Part shown: positions 35,682 to 53,047 of the stretch, piece after piece | How the letters are laid out: every line of letters starts with the position of its first letter | Numbering within the stretch: the first letter of the stretch is position 1 | Source: Ciona savignyi | Taxonomy: Eukaryota; Chordata; Ascidiacea; Phlebobranchia; Cionidae | Direction: 5' to 3' | Assembly (NCBI GenBank): GCA_000149265.1 | Contig: CH003265.1 | Span: 429,133 to 493,132, forward strand | DNA: 64,000 nucleotides | Notes under the pieces: model-generated | What the model saw: the letters and a program-made list of their open reading frames with translations, nothing else | The model's database searches: none | What the model was told of the DNA's origin: nothing | Position numbers and translations under genes: made by a program

Positions 35682-36889
35682 TGGTAATCACAATAGACAC
35701 CAACTGCATACGACTTCACACAAAACCGTTAAGATACTTGAACAATAAACCACCATGCCAACAAAAAAACTCTGCAACAGAAATGTAGAATTGTTAACCT
35801 GTCATCGTATATCCGTACTTTATTCCTGCGTTCGTATAGGTTTGTGAAAAATTCAATACACACGAACGACCTGCTGCTACAGCGTAAGTGGAAGAACGAA
35901 ATGTGACACCATAATAGACACGCGCCTGACTTCGGTTCAGTGGTTAATTGCTCACTCACCACAATGTAATATAAATAGCCTAATGCACAGACCAAATGCC
36001 ATACGGGTTTTTGACTTGCTGAGGTCACGCTATTGAATCTACATGACGCGACAGTCCGTATTTAACAGCTCATATTGATTGTGCACTCCTATGTCACGGT
36101 GCAGAAAGTTTCGATTTGATTTTCACGGGAAGTGGTGCCAGGCGCCTGCTAATTATTACAACTTCTCCGACCACAAACTAACTTAAAGCTGTGATGTAAC
36201 ACCTCTATTTGACGTCATTATCCAAATTTTAGATCGACTAAACAAACACATAACGCTGAGATGTTCGTAAAGCCTAAATGACACAAGTAACCATAGAATA
36301 TTTGTAAGTTAGTATTCTTTGAAGCAACGTGGTCCGCAAAGTTGGGTTGCAACTGTACTTTTGCATCTGGCATTCTACTTATATCGGGCCTATGATAAGC
36401 CGTGTTATTTTACATATATTGCCGTTATGTCGCCTTCTCTGTTTCTTTGCTGATAACTACTGTGGTTTGGAAACCCTTGCTGAAGATCTACATCCATAGT
36501 TTTAACGATTAAGACTATGTCGACTTTTGTTAGAACTGGGTTATAACGAAATATAAGGCAATCATAATAAAATTGTAATAACATATGTATGCTCATTGGT
36601 AGAAATGTCTATCACTAAATTTGAGTTTAATTTCTACTCAAGTATACATTCAATTAATTCCAAAATAATGATGCTCGTCGTTACAGTCGTAAGTGCCTGC
36701 GATGGCGCCAACAGAGCCCTTGAATTCCCCACAATGTTACGTCATAGGCTTATTTCACATAGTCACGTGAGCTTTACGTGATTGTGTCATGGTCCTGTGA
36801 TCGCCAAACTAAACATTAGAAATACCAAATTTACGTTGTTGTTGGCCATACCTTTAATTATTTTGCAGTGTTAACTGGTAAATACTAAA
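35682..36889. other. Divergent intergenic region, small membrane protein and copine
   Basis: A 1.2 kb stretch with no gene recognised. It should contain both promoters. TGACGTCA-like motifs occur near 36210, and a CACGTGA at about 36764. Confidence 0.4.
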
Positions 36890-42657
<5,768 letters not shown>

Positions 42658-42879
42658 TTAAAAGTCATTTTGTATTTTAGCCTTGCATGTCACTATAGAT
42701 TCTATACTGCACACAAGTTTTTTTTTTATTGGTATGCACTATTATACATTCCATACTATGAAGAGTTTCAATTGTGTACTAAAAGCATGTACTAATTTGT
42801 ATTAAGTATGTGACTTGCTTTGTAATAAAAAATAACTACGTCGATGTGTAAATAAAAAGAAAGACACAGGAAATATTAA

Positions 42880-45800
42880 TTAATAAAATTCTTGAAAAAT
42901 CCTACAATCGAGTTGTTCAACAGCAAGCGACGTCATGTGGGATAGAATAGTGTAAACGTGGTCTGGTGACATTATCTGGAATGTAATATGAATAGGAGTT
43001 ACTTGTAAACAACATATATTTCTCGCTTACCTTGAATTTTCCATCCTCGTGGACTTGAACAATTGGAGTGAGTACTTGCATTAACGGGAGAGACTGTAAA
43101 AATGAATAGTACTTTAGTTAGCAAGGTAGCGTTCGCTATTACCCCTTTCCCCCCTATACTACCAGCAAAACAGTTAGTAAATGGTTTATTCCATGAGTTC
43201 GTAATGCCAAGCAAGCAACTTACACTGAAAACAATTCGTGTGTGTTTTTCAAGATGTTCTTCAATTCCAGCAATAAAAGAGGATACTTCTTGGGATGTCA
43301 CAATACCAGATGAAGAATCATGTACACTTGATCAAACAAAAAACATGTTAAAATGTAGAATTGGGGATGCATATTTGTCCGACCCGTTGGTGTAGCGGTT
43401 AAGTGTGTCGCCTTTCAATCGAAAGGTTGCAGGTGCGAAACTGATCGCTAGCTGGTCGGTTGTGTCCTTGGGCAAGGCACTTTACGGACATTGCCTGAAC
43501 CCAGCGGATTAATGGGTTCTACCAAATTAAAGGAATGTGTCTGTTATATACAACACCCTCAATAGCTCCGGTAACCAGAAGATGGGCACGAGGTGATCTG
43601 ACGGGGATAAACATGAATATCCTATCCTATATTGAAGTTAAAATAAATGACTGTTTTATTTAACTAAGTCCAAGTAATATTCTTCAATATATGGCGACTG
43701 GCAAAATGGAAACAATAGGATCAAAATACAAGAACAGGACTGGTCTATAAACATACTGTTTCCATAAAAGTTCTATTGAATTTCCATCTAATTCTGAGTC
43801 AATTTTGTCGATTCCAATATCTGCATAGGGAATTCCCCATGTCAAGTGGGTGTTTTTATTGGTGTTGATTGGTGCCCACATTGCAAACATCCACGACAAT
43901 GATATGGGGTTAAATTTAATTTTCCGAAAGCTGCAGTCAAACTCTGTCTGTGGAGTAAATAAAATTAAGTACATACTGCCATATTTATAATTGAAAGCCC
44001 AAGACACCAAAAGCATAACATCCTGAATGATAACAGAGTTTACTTAAGATCGCAAACCTATGTAAGACTGATTAATTCTTTATCTGCAAGAATGGAAAAA
44101 CACAGCCGACATTTAATACACAAGCAATCTCCATGTTATCACAACTATCGATTGTGTGTTACATGCTTGGGTTATTCCTTCAGTTTATGTAGGAACCAAA
44201 TACAATTAGTTAAGGTAATGTCTACAAGGTGCCATGTTCAACCCAAGTGTCAAATCAAGCTACTAGTTTGATAACCAAACCCTTAGCCTGCAAGCAGATT
44301 TCCAATGCTTGAAACGATTGAGCCACTTGATCTTCCCACATACAGAGTCGATAAGAAGATGCAACCACGACATCAACTTACTTTCATCCACTCAAAAACA
44401 ACTTTCATTGGAGAGATGTTTCCTTTGCAGAGCAATAGTGGTAGAACCCTAAATTGCTTTGCCATTTCCGACTGATCAGGTATGTCATTATCTAACAAGG
44501 ATTCTGCTTCAACTGAGCACAAATACATTTCTAGGATAATTTTCTTTGAATTGGAGATAACAGTGATTTTGATGGCATCTGGTTCATCTGCAAAAAATAT
44601 GTCAAAATTTAGAAATTAATAACAATTTTATGGGTCCCTTTATTCTGCCCCCATATCTACCAGTAGAGGTAATTAAATAACAAGGAAACTAAGATTTGTT
44701 AATTTACACGCTCCATTAATTCTCCGAAACACAACCCCACTCAAATCAGCTATCAGTCTACTTAATACATTATATCTCCAGTATCCACTTAGAAATAGTT
44801 TAATGTCATATCAAACTCGGAGGTGTCAACTATTACTTGTTGTATAAAATATAGCAATTATGGTAAGGTAAACAACACAAAGAGATTTTTTACAAATTTA
44901 GTGGTGGTTTAAAAACAAAAAACATGGTTGAAACTCTTTAGTTTCATAGGGAGATTCTGTGAAAGTAGCAATGTGCATGGTATTTACTATTTAGGTAAGT
45001 TTTTCACAAGCTAACCAGCTTACCATCAAGTACAGCAATACCACTAACGACTTTAAAATTTGCGCTCGTCCCCACTAACTGCTCATCAACTCCAACACCT
45101 ATATTTTTACGACTATTTGCAATCAAAACTGCTGACAATAGGCGGGAATAGCGGCGTAATGATGACTCAGCATGATGGAAGCGATGTAAGGGCGAGCATG
45201 AGTAAGCATTCCACGTCTTTCTGCTGAGATCTAAAAAATAGTTTGGGTGTGTTATTTGGAAGTTATAACAAAATAATTATTAAATAAGTTGTGGATATTG
45301 TTGTATATATGATAACTTATAAGTCACCATTTTAGGAAAATTAGTGCTAATCAAGGTGGCAAGTGATAACACTTTCACTGCCCAACAGCATACGGCCTGG
45401 CCCATAAAAACACATGATCAGCAACCAGCAAGTAGCTCTTTCGAATATGTAGTATTAGTAGCAGACCACGTACCAGTGAATGCAATTCAGGTAGAATAAA
45501 TGAATGAAAATATACAACCTTAGTTTATAACCTGAAGTAATGTTTATGAGAGCAGTCTGATAGATGCATTTATATCATAAGAACCTGTGTTTGATAAATC
45601 TTGTTCCTCGTTTCGAATTCTTCTTGTCCTTGTTTTTGGTCGTTCTGTTCGTATTCTACGTCTATTTGTAGTTGGGAATGGAGTATTTTTAACAGCGGAG
45701 CTTTGTCTGCTGCCTAAACGAAAATTAATAATTTTTGGGGTAACTTTATACGCATAGGATAGGATATTTATGTTTATCCCCGTGAATGAGAAAACCAAGG

Positions 45801-47411
45801 AGGTTAACACACGGGTATTTGTCAGCCTCGTGCCCACCGTTGGGCTACCGAAGCTATTTCAGTGCGTTGAGTATAATAGACACATTCCTTCAATTTAGTA
45901 GAACCTGTTAATCCACTGGGTTCCGTTGAGTGCCTTGCCCAAGGACATAACCGACTCGTTTTGAACCTACAAGCTTTAATTTGAAAGGCGTCACTAAACC
46001 GCCAGACTAATCAGTCGGACATAGCTTATTGAGTTGTTGTCTTTCAAAGAAATAGTTTAGGGTTTGACACCAGCCAGTCTCTAGACAACTGTAATGCCCA
46101 ACATAGTACTGGGCTTCACTTATCTGTGGAACAACACACTTTTTTGCGGAACAACGGGGCAAGACAACACACTATTCTGTGGGACAGTAGAAAGAGGGGC
46201 AAAGTTTTTTTTGTCATTAACACGGGCGGGACTGGGTAACAGTATATCATGAAGGAGACAGGTTACATCATGATATAACCTTACCCTGTCCAGCTCATGT
46301 TAATGACGAAAATACTTTATTCCGCTCATAATATACCCTGTCCGCTTGTGTTATAATCAGTTCTGCTTATGATATAGAGTGTTATCGCGCAGATTAATGA
46401 AGCCCATACTAAAAAGGCTTGTCTAATATGTCCTTGTCACTAAGCAGAGGCCCGTATGGAAAGTATGTCACTTTTCGCTGAGATCTCGAGTGTGCATGCA
46501 CCGAATATTTAGGTGTGCAGTGTGCAAATGACCAAGAGTACACACTTCAAGTGTGCACACAATTTCCTTTTTATTACTGTTTTGTCAAAATCTTAAACAA
46601 AAAAATATTATTCTTTCCTAAATCAAGCATATCCGTCACCTTACATATCTATCAACATAACAAAAAATGTACTGACAGTAAATTAACCGAAGTCCAGAGG
46701 TAGGTTTACAGGTTTGTTGGAAATTATACGATGTTTATGTTTAAAACGTAAGACCGGGTCAACACACACACTCACAAGCCGGCGCACCGTTGGTTTGTTT
46801 CTCATATAAGCTGGCTCCCGAGCGTGCGCTCAGTATAAAGAAGATCTGCCAGCTCGCAAGCGTGTGTGAAATTACCCAAGTGTGCAAGGACGCAGGGAAA
46901 TAAAACTCGAGTGTGCAGCTGCCGTACTTTCCATACTGGAGCATAGGCAGCCTGAACACAATGGATTCAGTGGTTAAAAACAGTAGGTTAAAAACAGTAA
47001 CTTTCAGGAAAAAAACTTCTATGCCATTTACCCAAAATGCAGGATGTAGAACTGACACATGTATTCGCTTTGTTATTAATTACTTTGATTCGTTTTTAGT
47101 GCTTTTTTATATGCATTATAATATATTAAATTTATTTTACTAGTAGTCTTTTAAGACACCATTAAAACATTATAGTAACTAGTCTTGGGGCTTCCTCCAA
47201 GACTAATCCTAACACTATGGTGTATACTAAATTGCCATTGTTAATTTTTTTATTTGTCTATGCTGTTTAATATGTAGGTGAAAAATATAATTTGATAAAA
47301 ATAGTTAAATACACAATACTTAGAGATTAACCCGAAGTCGTACGTACTGAATATTATAGGATCGGCACCTAACCTTGGAGTTTCCCTTTCTTGATGTCTG
47401 CGCGTATTCAT
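42880..47411 (-). CDS. CENPL: Centromere protein L (CENP-L)
   Basis: Eight minus-strand exons: 47411-47369, 45713-45585, 45230-45024, 44587-44382, 43947-43757, 43326-43224, 43093-43031 and 42975-42880. They sum to 345 residues, almost the length of human CENP-L. Diagnostic segments are KTWNAYSCSPLHRF (family KQWTLYSLTPLYKF), RRYSRLLSAVLIA, EFDCSFRKIKFN with ISLSWMFAMWAP (family FDCYF, NLSWMAAMW), VTSQEVSSFIAGIEEHL and IVQVHEDGKFKIMS near the end. CENP-L pairs with CENP-N in the constitutive centromere network that reads CENP-A nucleosomes (family knowledge). The N-terminal 57 residues are basic and unstructured, as in the family. Exon 1 (MNTRRHQERETPRLG) rests on phase and motif only and is the least certain. 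Confidence 0.92.
43377..43632 (+). mobile_element. Family A SINE, full head-to-tail copy, in CENPL intron
   Basis: Clear tRNA-derived head: TTGGTGTAGCGGTTAAGTGT (A box) and GGTTGCAGGTGCGAAAC (B box) about 35 bases apart. Then comes the body with TGAACCCAGCGGATTAATGG and the tail GAATATCCTATCCTAT. It is the best reference copy in the window. Confidence 0.9.
44080..44260 (-). mobile_element. Degraded family A SINE in CENPL intron
   Basis: GAATGGAAAAACACAGCC, GTTATTCCTTCAGTTTATG and TTAAGGTAATGTCTACAAGG follow the order of the reverse-strand family copy with heavy divergence. Confidence 0.5.
45754..46020 (-). mobile_element. Family A SINE (reverse) in CENPL first intron
   Basis: Starts ATAGGATAGGATATTTATG and ends in the reverse tRNA-like head (AAACCGCCAGACTAATCAGT, CGGAC). 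It carries a small internal deletion after GGGTTC. Confidence 0.85.
46451..46939. mobile_element. hAT-like MITE in CENPL first intron
   Basis: Ends CCCGTATGGAAAGTA and TACTTTCCATACTGG are inverted repeats with one mismatch. Flanks AGCAGAGG and AGCATAGG agree at 7 of 8 positions, consistent with an 8 bp target duplication. The interior has several GTGTGCA subterminal motifs in both orientations. Confidence 0.75.
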
Positions 47412-47686
47412 ATTAATTAAAATTAATCGTTAATCAGTTAAAATCTGATTTATCGTAAAATAAAATAACAAAAACAACAATGACGTAAATTATCCCGCCA
47501 ATTTTCGCATGAATAATTACATAGAAATGATATTAATCTGCACAGCTGACTCCATTGCCTTGTTATTAATGTTACATCAAATGGAGTAGAAATTACGACT
47601 TGGGAATTGTTTTTAATTACATGTGAAAATTATATATTGCTTTACAGTTCAAAATGTTGCATTTTTCGGTGATTATGAGCTGAAGC
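47412..47686. promoter_or_regulatory. Bidirectional promoter of CENPL and LSM11
   Basis: Only 275 bp separates the divergent ATGs. It contains TGACGTAA (47481-47488, CRE/ATF-like) and TCCCGCCAATTTTCGC (47493-47508), which combines an E2F-like TCCCGCC with an inverted CCAAT-like core and a second E2F-like TTTTCGC. A TATA box is not evident. Both products are tied to the cell cycle, so shared E2F-type control is plausible (inference). Confidence 0.65.
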
Positions 47687-50518
47687 ATGGATTTAGACCC
47701 AAAGTCTGCGGATTTTAACCCACTACTTGCTTTGTACAGTGTGGATGAACTACCCAATGTTGTCCCAGCCAAGGTGTACGACAACATAGCGGTTTTTGAG
47801 GCGAACTTGTCCAGAACACAGAAAAATGCAACTAAAAACCAGGATGGTTTGAACCCGGTAACACAATATAAAAATTATAAATAAAAAACTAATTTTACTA
47901 ACTGTACTGTAGTTGGTATACGATTTTAGATTATTACAAATAAATAGATAGGATAAGATATTCATGTTTATTCCCGTGAATGGGAAAACTAAGGGGGTTA
48001 ACACACGGGCAATCGTCAGATCACCTCGCCCCCACCGTCTGGTTACCTGAGCTATTTCACTGTGTTGGGTATGATAGACACATTCCTTCAATTTGGTAGA
48101 ACCTAATAATTCGCTGGGTTCAGGCAATGTCCGTTAAGTGCCTTGTCCAAGGACACAGCCGACTCGCTTGCGACCAGTTTTGAACCTACAACTTTTGTTT
48201 GAAAGGCGTTGCACTAAACCGCCAGCATATACAACCCCGCTAATAGACTAACAACACAATTAGTACCGTACCATGACTACTCTGCCCAGTTTCGTCATGT
48301 TTCAATTTAGTTGATTAAATATGTCCTAAAACTGGCACTTATTGCATATTAACAACACATGGAAATAACAACTGCAACCCATTAGTTAAAATATAGCATT
48401 CGGACAATTCTTATGACTGTGTTGTACCCTGCAAGTACTTAGAAAAGGTGCCTGAACCATTGTAAAAAATAAATGGGTTGAATAAAAAGTGCCAACATAC
48501 TGGTACCACTGTCTTAACAAACTTTCAAAGTGCCGAAAACCAGACTGGGAAAGGATAATCTGACAATTACTAATGTCATAATGATATATACACATATGGG
48601 AGTAAGAGTATTTAACATTGAGTTCCCCCACCAAGTGTCCAAATTGTGTTCCGACTAAAGAGCCTTTGGACCCATAAATCACAATAGGGAAGTGGTTAAA
48701 AATCACTTTACATCTTCTAACACAGAACAGCAAAAAAGGATCCGTGAAGAGTTTTTCACAAAGACGAAGAATCCAGGAGGAAGTTGAAAAGAGAGACCTC
48801 ACGAAGCTTCAGTTGATGGTTCAACAAAAAGAGAAAGCTCAACTAGAAGGGGGAGTGGAGAAAACTGGTACGTTATTGTGTCCTAGGGTAAGGCCATTTA
48901 TGGACATTGCCTGAACTCAGTGGATTAATGGGTTCTACCTAATTAAAGGAATGTCTGAATCCTACACAACACAGTACAAGAGCTCTGTTAACTTGGGCGT
49001 GAGGTGATATGACGATTGCCCAGGTGTTAATGTCCATTGCGTTTTCACATTCACAGAGATAAACATAAATATGCTATTATACCCTGTACCTAAATATGCT
49101 GCCTATATTATACTTTTACATATCAATACTGCCATGTGTTGTAATTATAAACTCAATTTTTAGATTACTAATAATTAGTAATATTATTATTACTGCAATC
49201 TATTTAAAGATCACCCAACACATATAAATAGTACCCACTGAAAATTTATTTAAAATTGTTTCATTTGAAAGGGTTTATTATTTAAATGAGTTGTAGTTAC
49301 ATGGTTTCATTTAAAAATGGGGTAAGTTGTCTGTTTCCGTTTTGTAGATAAGTAAGATGTAATGCATAAATTTATTTTTCACGTAGGCATTACAAAAAAT
49401 GTATTACCTTGAAATATAAATACATTGTGTACGTATGTGGCATTAACATATTTCTTGTACAATACTTATTTAGTCCAAATTAGTTTTAAGTGTATATTTA
49501 TTTTCTGGTTTATTGTTTCTTATTCATGTTTATTATTCAGAACCAACATCATCTAAGAAAGTACAGAGGAAAAAGCCAGCCAGGAATTTATTTACATCAA
49601 TGGAAAGTAACTACTAATCTACATACAATTGGATGTTACAAATAAAATGTTAGTTTAAAGATAAAATTGTTTATCTTAATTACAATTATGGAGGGTTAGT
49701 TTATGGGTAGTATGTTTAACCATCAGAAACTAGTTACTTAGTTAACTGGTCGGAATTACCAAGTTTAAGGCAACAAGTGGAACTTAATATCAATTACTCT
49801 AATTTTATAATTTCCTATCCTCGGAGACATATACATAAGTATCCCAACCTTTAAAGGAATACATTCAGAATTAGCTGAACATTTTTTTTTTATATTCCTG
49901 CTTTTCAGAGTTGGCTGTTGGCCCAATGAGTCTACTACACAAGATTACATCACAAAGATTACGTTCTAAAGTTTATACGAGGAATTTCTGTGGTTTACGT
50001 GGCGTTTTAGTCGGATTTATCGCAGTATTTGACCGATTCATGAATCTGGTAAGGTTTTGTGGTTGGTCGTGTACTTCTGAAACTTACTTTTAAACCAATC
50101 CAGGCAATGGTTGATGTTGATGAAACTTTTCAAAAAGCCCCACTAGGTGATGTAGCAGAGCATCAGAAAAAATTGACTGTAGCAAAGGTTATATAATTTC
50201 CTGTTGTTTTTTTGTCATACACTAAGTTTTTTCTAAAATCTGTTTTTTACAGTTGGACGAAAAACTGAAATATATTTCTTTATATGGTGTTGAAGGTAAT
50301 ACATTTAGTTCAATTGTTTCATTTCTATTAAAACTTTATTAATTTTAGACAAAAGAAGTGATCCTAAATGCGAAACAAATGCTGGTGTCCAAATCTATCA
50401 CGGACCACAGACATCTTCAATATTTCATGGAGGAATGGCACCATTGTTTCATAGACACCTTAAAAATGTATACGTTCGTGGGGACAGTATTGTTTTAATT
50501 TCAATTTCAGACTTTTAG
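47687..50518 (+). CDS. LSM11: LSM11, U7 snRNP Sm-like protein
   Basis: Seven exons (47687-47857, 48726-48867, 49541-49606, 49909-50048, 50104-50187, 50253-50295 and 50349-50518) give 271 residues in phase. The N-terminus FNPLLALYSVDELPNVVP matches the Lsm11 signature FDPLLALY. The Sm1-like part reads KVYTRNFCGLRGVLVGFIAV then FDRFMNL, with DVDET after it, and the Sm2 part is RHLKNVYVRGDSIVLIS, matching RHINQIFIRGENVLLV of vertebrate Lsm11. A basic, helical segment links them (RRRIQEEVEKRDL, KKVQRKKPARN). Lsm11 replaces SmD2 in the U7 snRNP ring and recruits factors for histone pre-mRNA 3' cleavage (family knowledge). The spacer between Sm motifs is shorter than in vertebrates. Confidence 0.93.
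47947..48227 (-). mobile_element. Family A SINE (reverse) in LSM11 intron 1
   Basis: From ATAGGATAAGATATTCATG to TTGCACTAAACCGCCAG. Middle motifs ACACACGGGCAATCGTCAG and TTCAATTTGGTAGAACC are intact. Confidence 0.85.
48872..49085 (+). mobile_element. 5'-truncated family A SINE in LSM11 intron 2
   Basis: Lacks the tRNA-like head. It begins at GTGTCCTAGGGTAAGGCC and runs to AAACATAAATATGCTATTAT. Confidence 0.75.
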
Positions 50519-51543
50519 AAGTTGGTAATAAGTGGCACCAGCAGGGAGTCTGATGATTCTACTTGTGTCAGCAAGAGAGTTAGGTTTCTGATATTAGTCT
50601 TACCAGTAGAATCGGATTCACCATGTTACCATTGCACTTGGAATAAGAAATTTGTTCCTGGATATGTTATTCTGCTGGACCACTTAAAAAGTGTTATAAC
50701 CCACTGAACTTTTTTTGAAACTTCTTTTTTTAATTTTCTGTCGCCAACCGCCGCTGAAGCAAATTGCCACCTTTTTTTCAATCATTGGGCGGTTGTCAAG
50801 CGAAAAGTAGTGGAATCTGATAATTGATGGTTTTAACGTATACAATAGTGCGGTAATTATTTGTAAACAAAAGCGCTAAATTGATTAGAGGTTGGGTTTT
50901 GTTTCGTAATAATACCAGCCTTTATTTTGCTTTAAAAATATTTGCGGGCTTTAGAAATGGTCGCCCGAGGGTCCAAAGCAGAGCGGAATTTCAAGAATAG
51001 AAAGTTTCCAAAGAAATGTTAGATTACGTCATCTTCGTGGCTTCTATTACCTACAATTATATAACAAGTGGATTTCTAACGCGATGCTAGCAACGTTTCA
51101 ACTCGTTCAGAATTTTCACGCACCATTGGATAAGAATACGTCACAACGTTTTCCCGCCAAAATGTGAGCGCGTAGACTTAAACGGAAGTCGAACATTCCT
51201 AGCATATTTTCTGTAACTTCAAAAGTAAATGCAAAGTTTGCTGTAATTTTTAAATGTTTGTCCCTTTTGACTTTTACGTCACCATGGGCAGTGTCGTGTA
51301 ATTGTGCAGTAACAAGTCCGGAACAATGCTAATTTCCGTTTGGGGCTGAAAATCGGAAGTTTTCGTATAAATATAAACCAAAACTCAACTGCATTCGTGT
51401 GGAGTGTGTAACTAATTAGGTGTCCAAAACTCCAAACGTTGTGAAAATAGTGGCGATTTGTGACAAAAGTACCGTCCCAAAAAAGAGTTTAGAATTGCTT
51501 GGACGTTGATTTCGCAACAGAATTTAAATTATGACGCAATAGC

Positions 51544-51551
51544 TATAAAAG
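51544..51551 (+). promoter_or_regulatory. Candidate TATA box
   Basis: TATAAAAG, with an initiator-like TCAGACT about 33 bases downstream. A perfect 7 bp stem (GGAGCGA / TCGCTCC) lies at 51614-51638. No reading frame longer than a few codons follows, so a non-coding first exon or a chance match are both possible. Confidence 0.35.
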
Positions 51552-53021
51552 GTCTGGAACGCCCAACTCGTAGTTTCAGACTTCAGTGCACTTCTGTATC
51601 ACGTGAATTAACTGGAGCGAGACGAGGAATTTCGCTCCCGGTGACGTAATAAAACGAGCAATTTTCCCCAAGATACCCTGGTTAGTCAGCGACCTATACA
51701 AGTGACACAAAACAAACTTTATTTAAACCTCCCACACTAAATTTTCGACAAAACTGTTCAACAAAATTGATGTTTCGCAATTTTTGCTTTTTATGACGAC
51801 ATTGCAGCATGACGCCCCCTCGATTTATGAATTAATTATGAGCGGGAATGTTTGATCACGTGACTCACATGATAAATGTTGATGTGATGTCACAAGTAAA
51901 GTATTCACTGGCTTCGACACTTCGACTAGTTCTTGGTAACTATTCAGACGTACAATCCATTGTTCGCAATAATCGGCGATCTAGTTTAAATTGGTAAATA
52001 AGTTTATTGGTCGTTTTTCAAGAGCCTGTGTTGTTTAAATGCTAATTCAGTGTTTATGCAACGAAAGAGTTTAACCTAGTTACAAGGTGGTGATGTTTAC
52101 ATAAACTGCTCGGTAGCCTAGTTAGTCGTAAAAGTTGTTAGCTCTTTTATTTACTGGCGAGTAAACGAACCAACAAGCAGATCCTTACCTCGATCGCCTG
52201 TACATACGCAATCAATGGCTGCAGTCGTGATTGGCTGAAATATCCAAATATCCGGCCGACGTTTCCTCTGTTTCCGCGCGTGTATGTGCGTACTCGTGTG
52301 CGGTGCCCAGCACAAGACTTTCAGCAGTGTGGTTGGAACTAGAAAGCGCTAAATCAAACACGCCACGCCGCTAAATATCAATCGTTTTAATGTACAGTTT
52401 TTAAAATAATAGCAGGCTAGTTTTGATTCTACACTATATAAATATACGTGTTGGTTTGTGTTTAAGGTTAGGTAGGACTTAGTCCGAAATGGAAGCCTAA
52501 ATTTTATAATTTCAATTATGACTAATGTAAAATAAACCCAGAGATTAAGTTTCAAAATGAAAAAGACTGGGCGCGCTACGTTTCTTCAAAATAGTTTGGC
52601 GTTTGCAGTCCGCGGGTACCAGCTTAACAAAGGGCGGGAAAATTGTTGCCTCGTGGTACGCAAATAGTCGTTGTCGCATCTCCCGGATAGTCATAAATAC
52701 GAAGCTCTTCGTTAAACATTAACCTTAGTTATTTCAAGCCTGTTGGACACAGTTTAGCTTAGCTTGGTCGAATTCGTATGTATGGTTTTGAGTTATAGTT
52801 TCGACTGGTTTGCCTTAAGGCGCTAACACCACGTTTCAATTATGAAAGATTGTTCATACTGGTTCAGTTTTACACGTGGTGTTGGAACTCTTGCTCACTT
52901 TTGCGATAGTGAACTATTGTATTGAGATAAGCGGGTTTGAAGCAGATATGTGGACATAGCGGGCGCTTCAAACGAGCGCAAATCCAGGCCATTCTCTTGC
53001 TAAGCTCAATTCTCTTATACT

Positions 53022-53047
53022 GAGAGAGAGAGAGAGAGAGAGAGAGA
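53022..53047 (+). repeat. (GA)n microsatellite
   Basis: About 13 uninterrupted GA dinucleotides. Confidence 0.95.

Noticed and set aside
43377-43450. tRNA gene
   Set aside because: Has A- and B-box-like sequences but no consistent cloverleaf, and continues into a dispersed SINE body.
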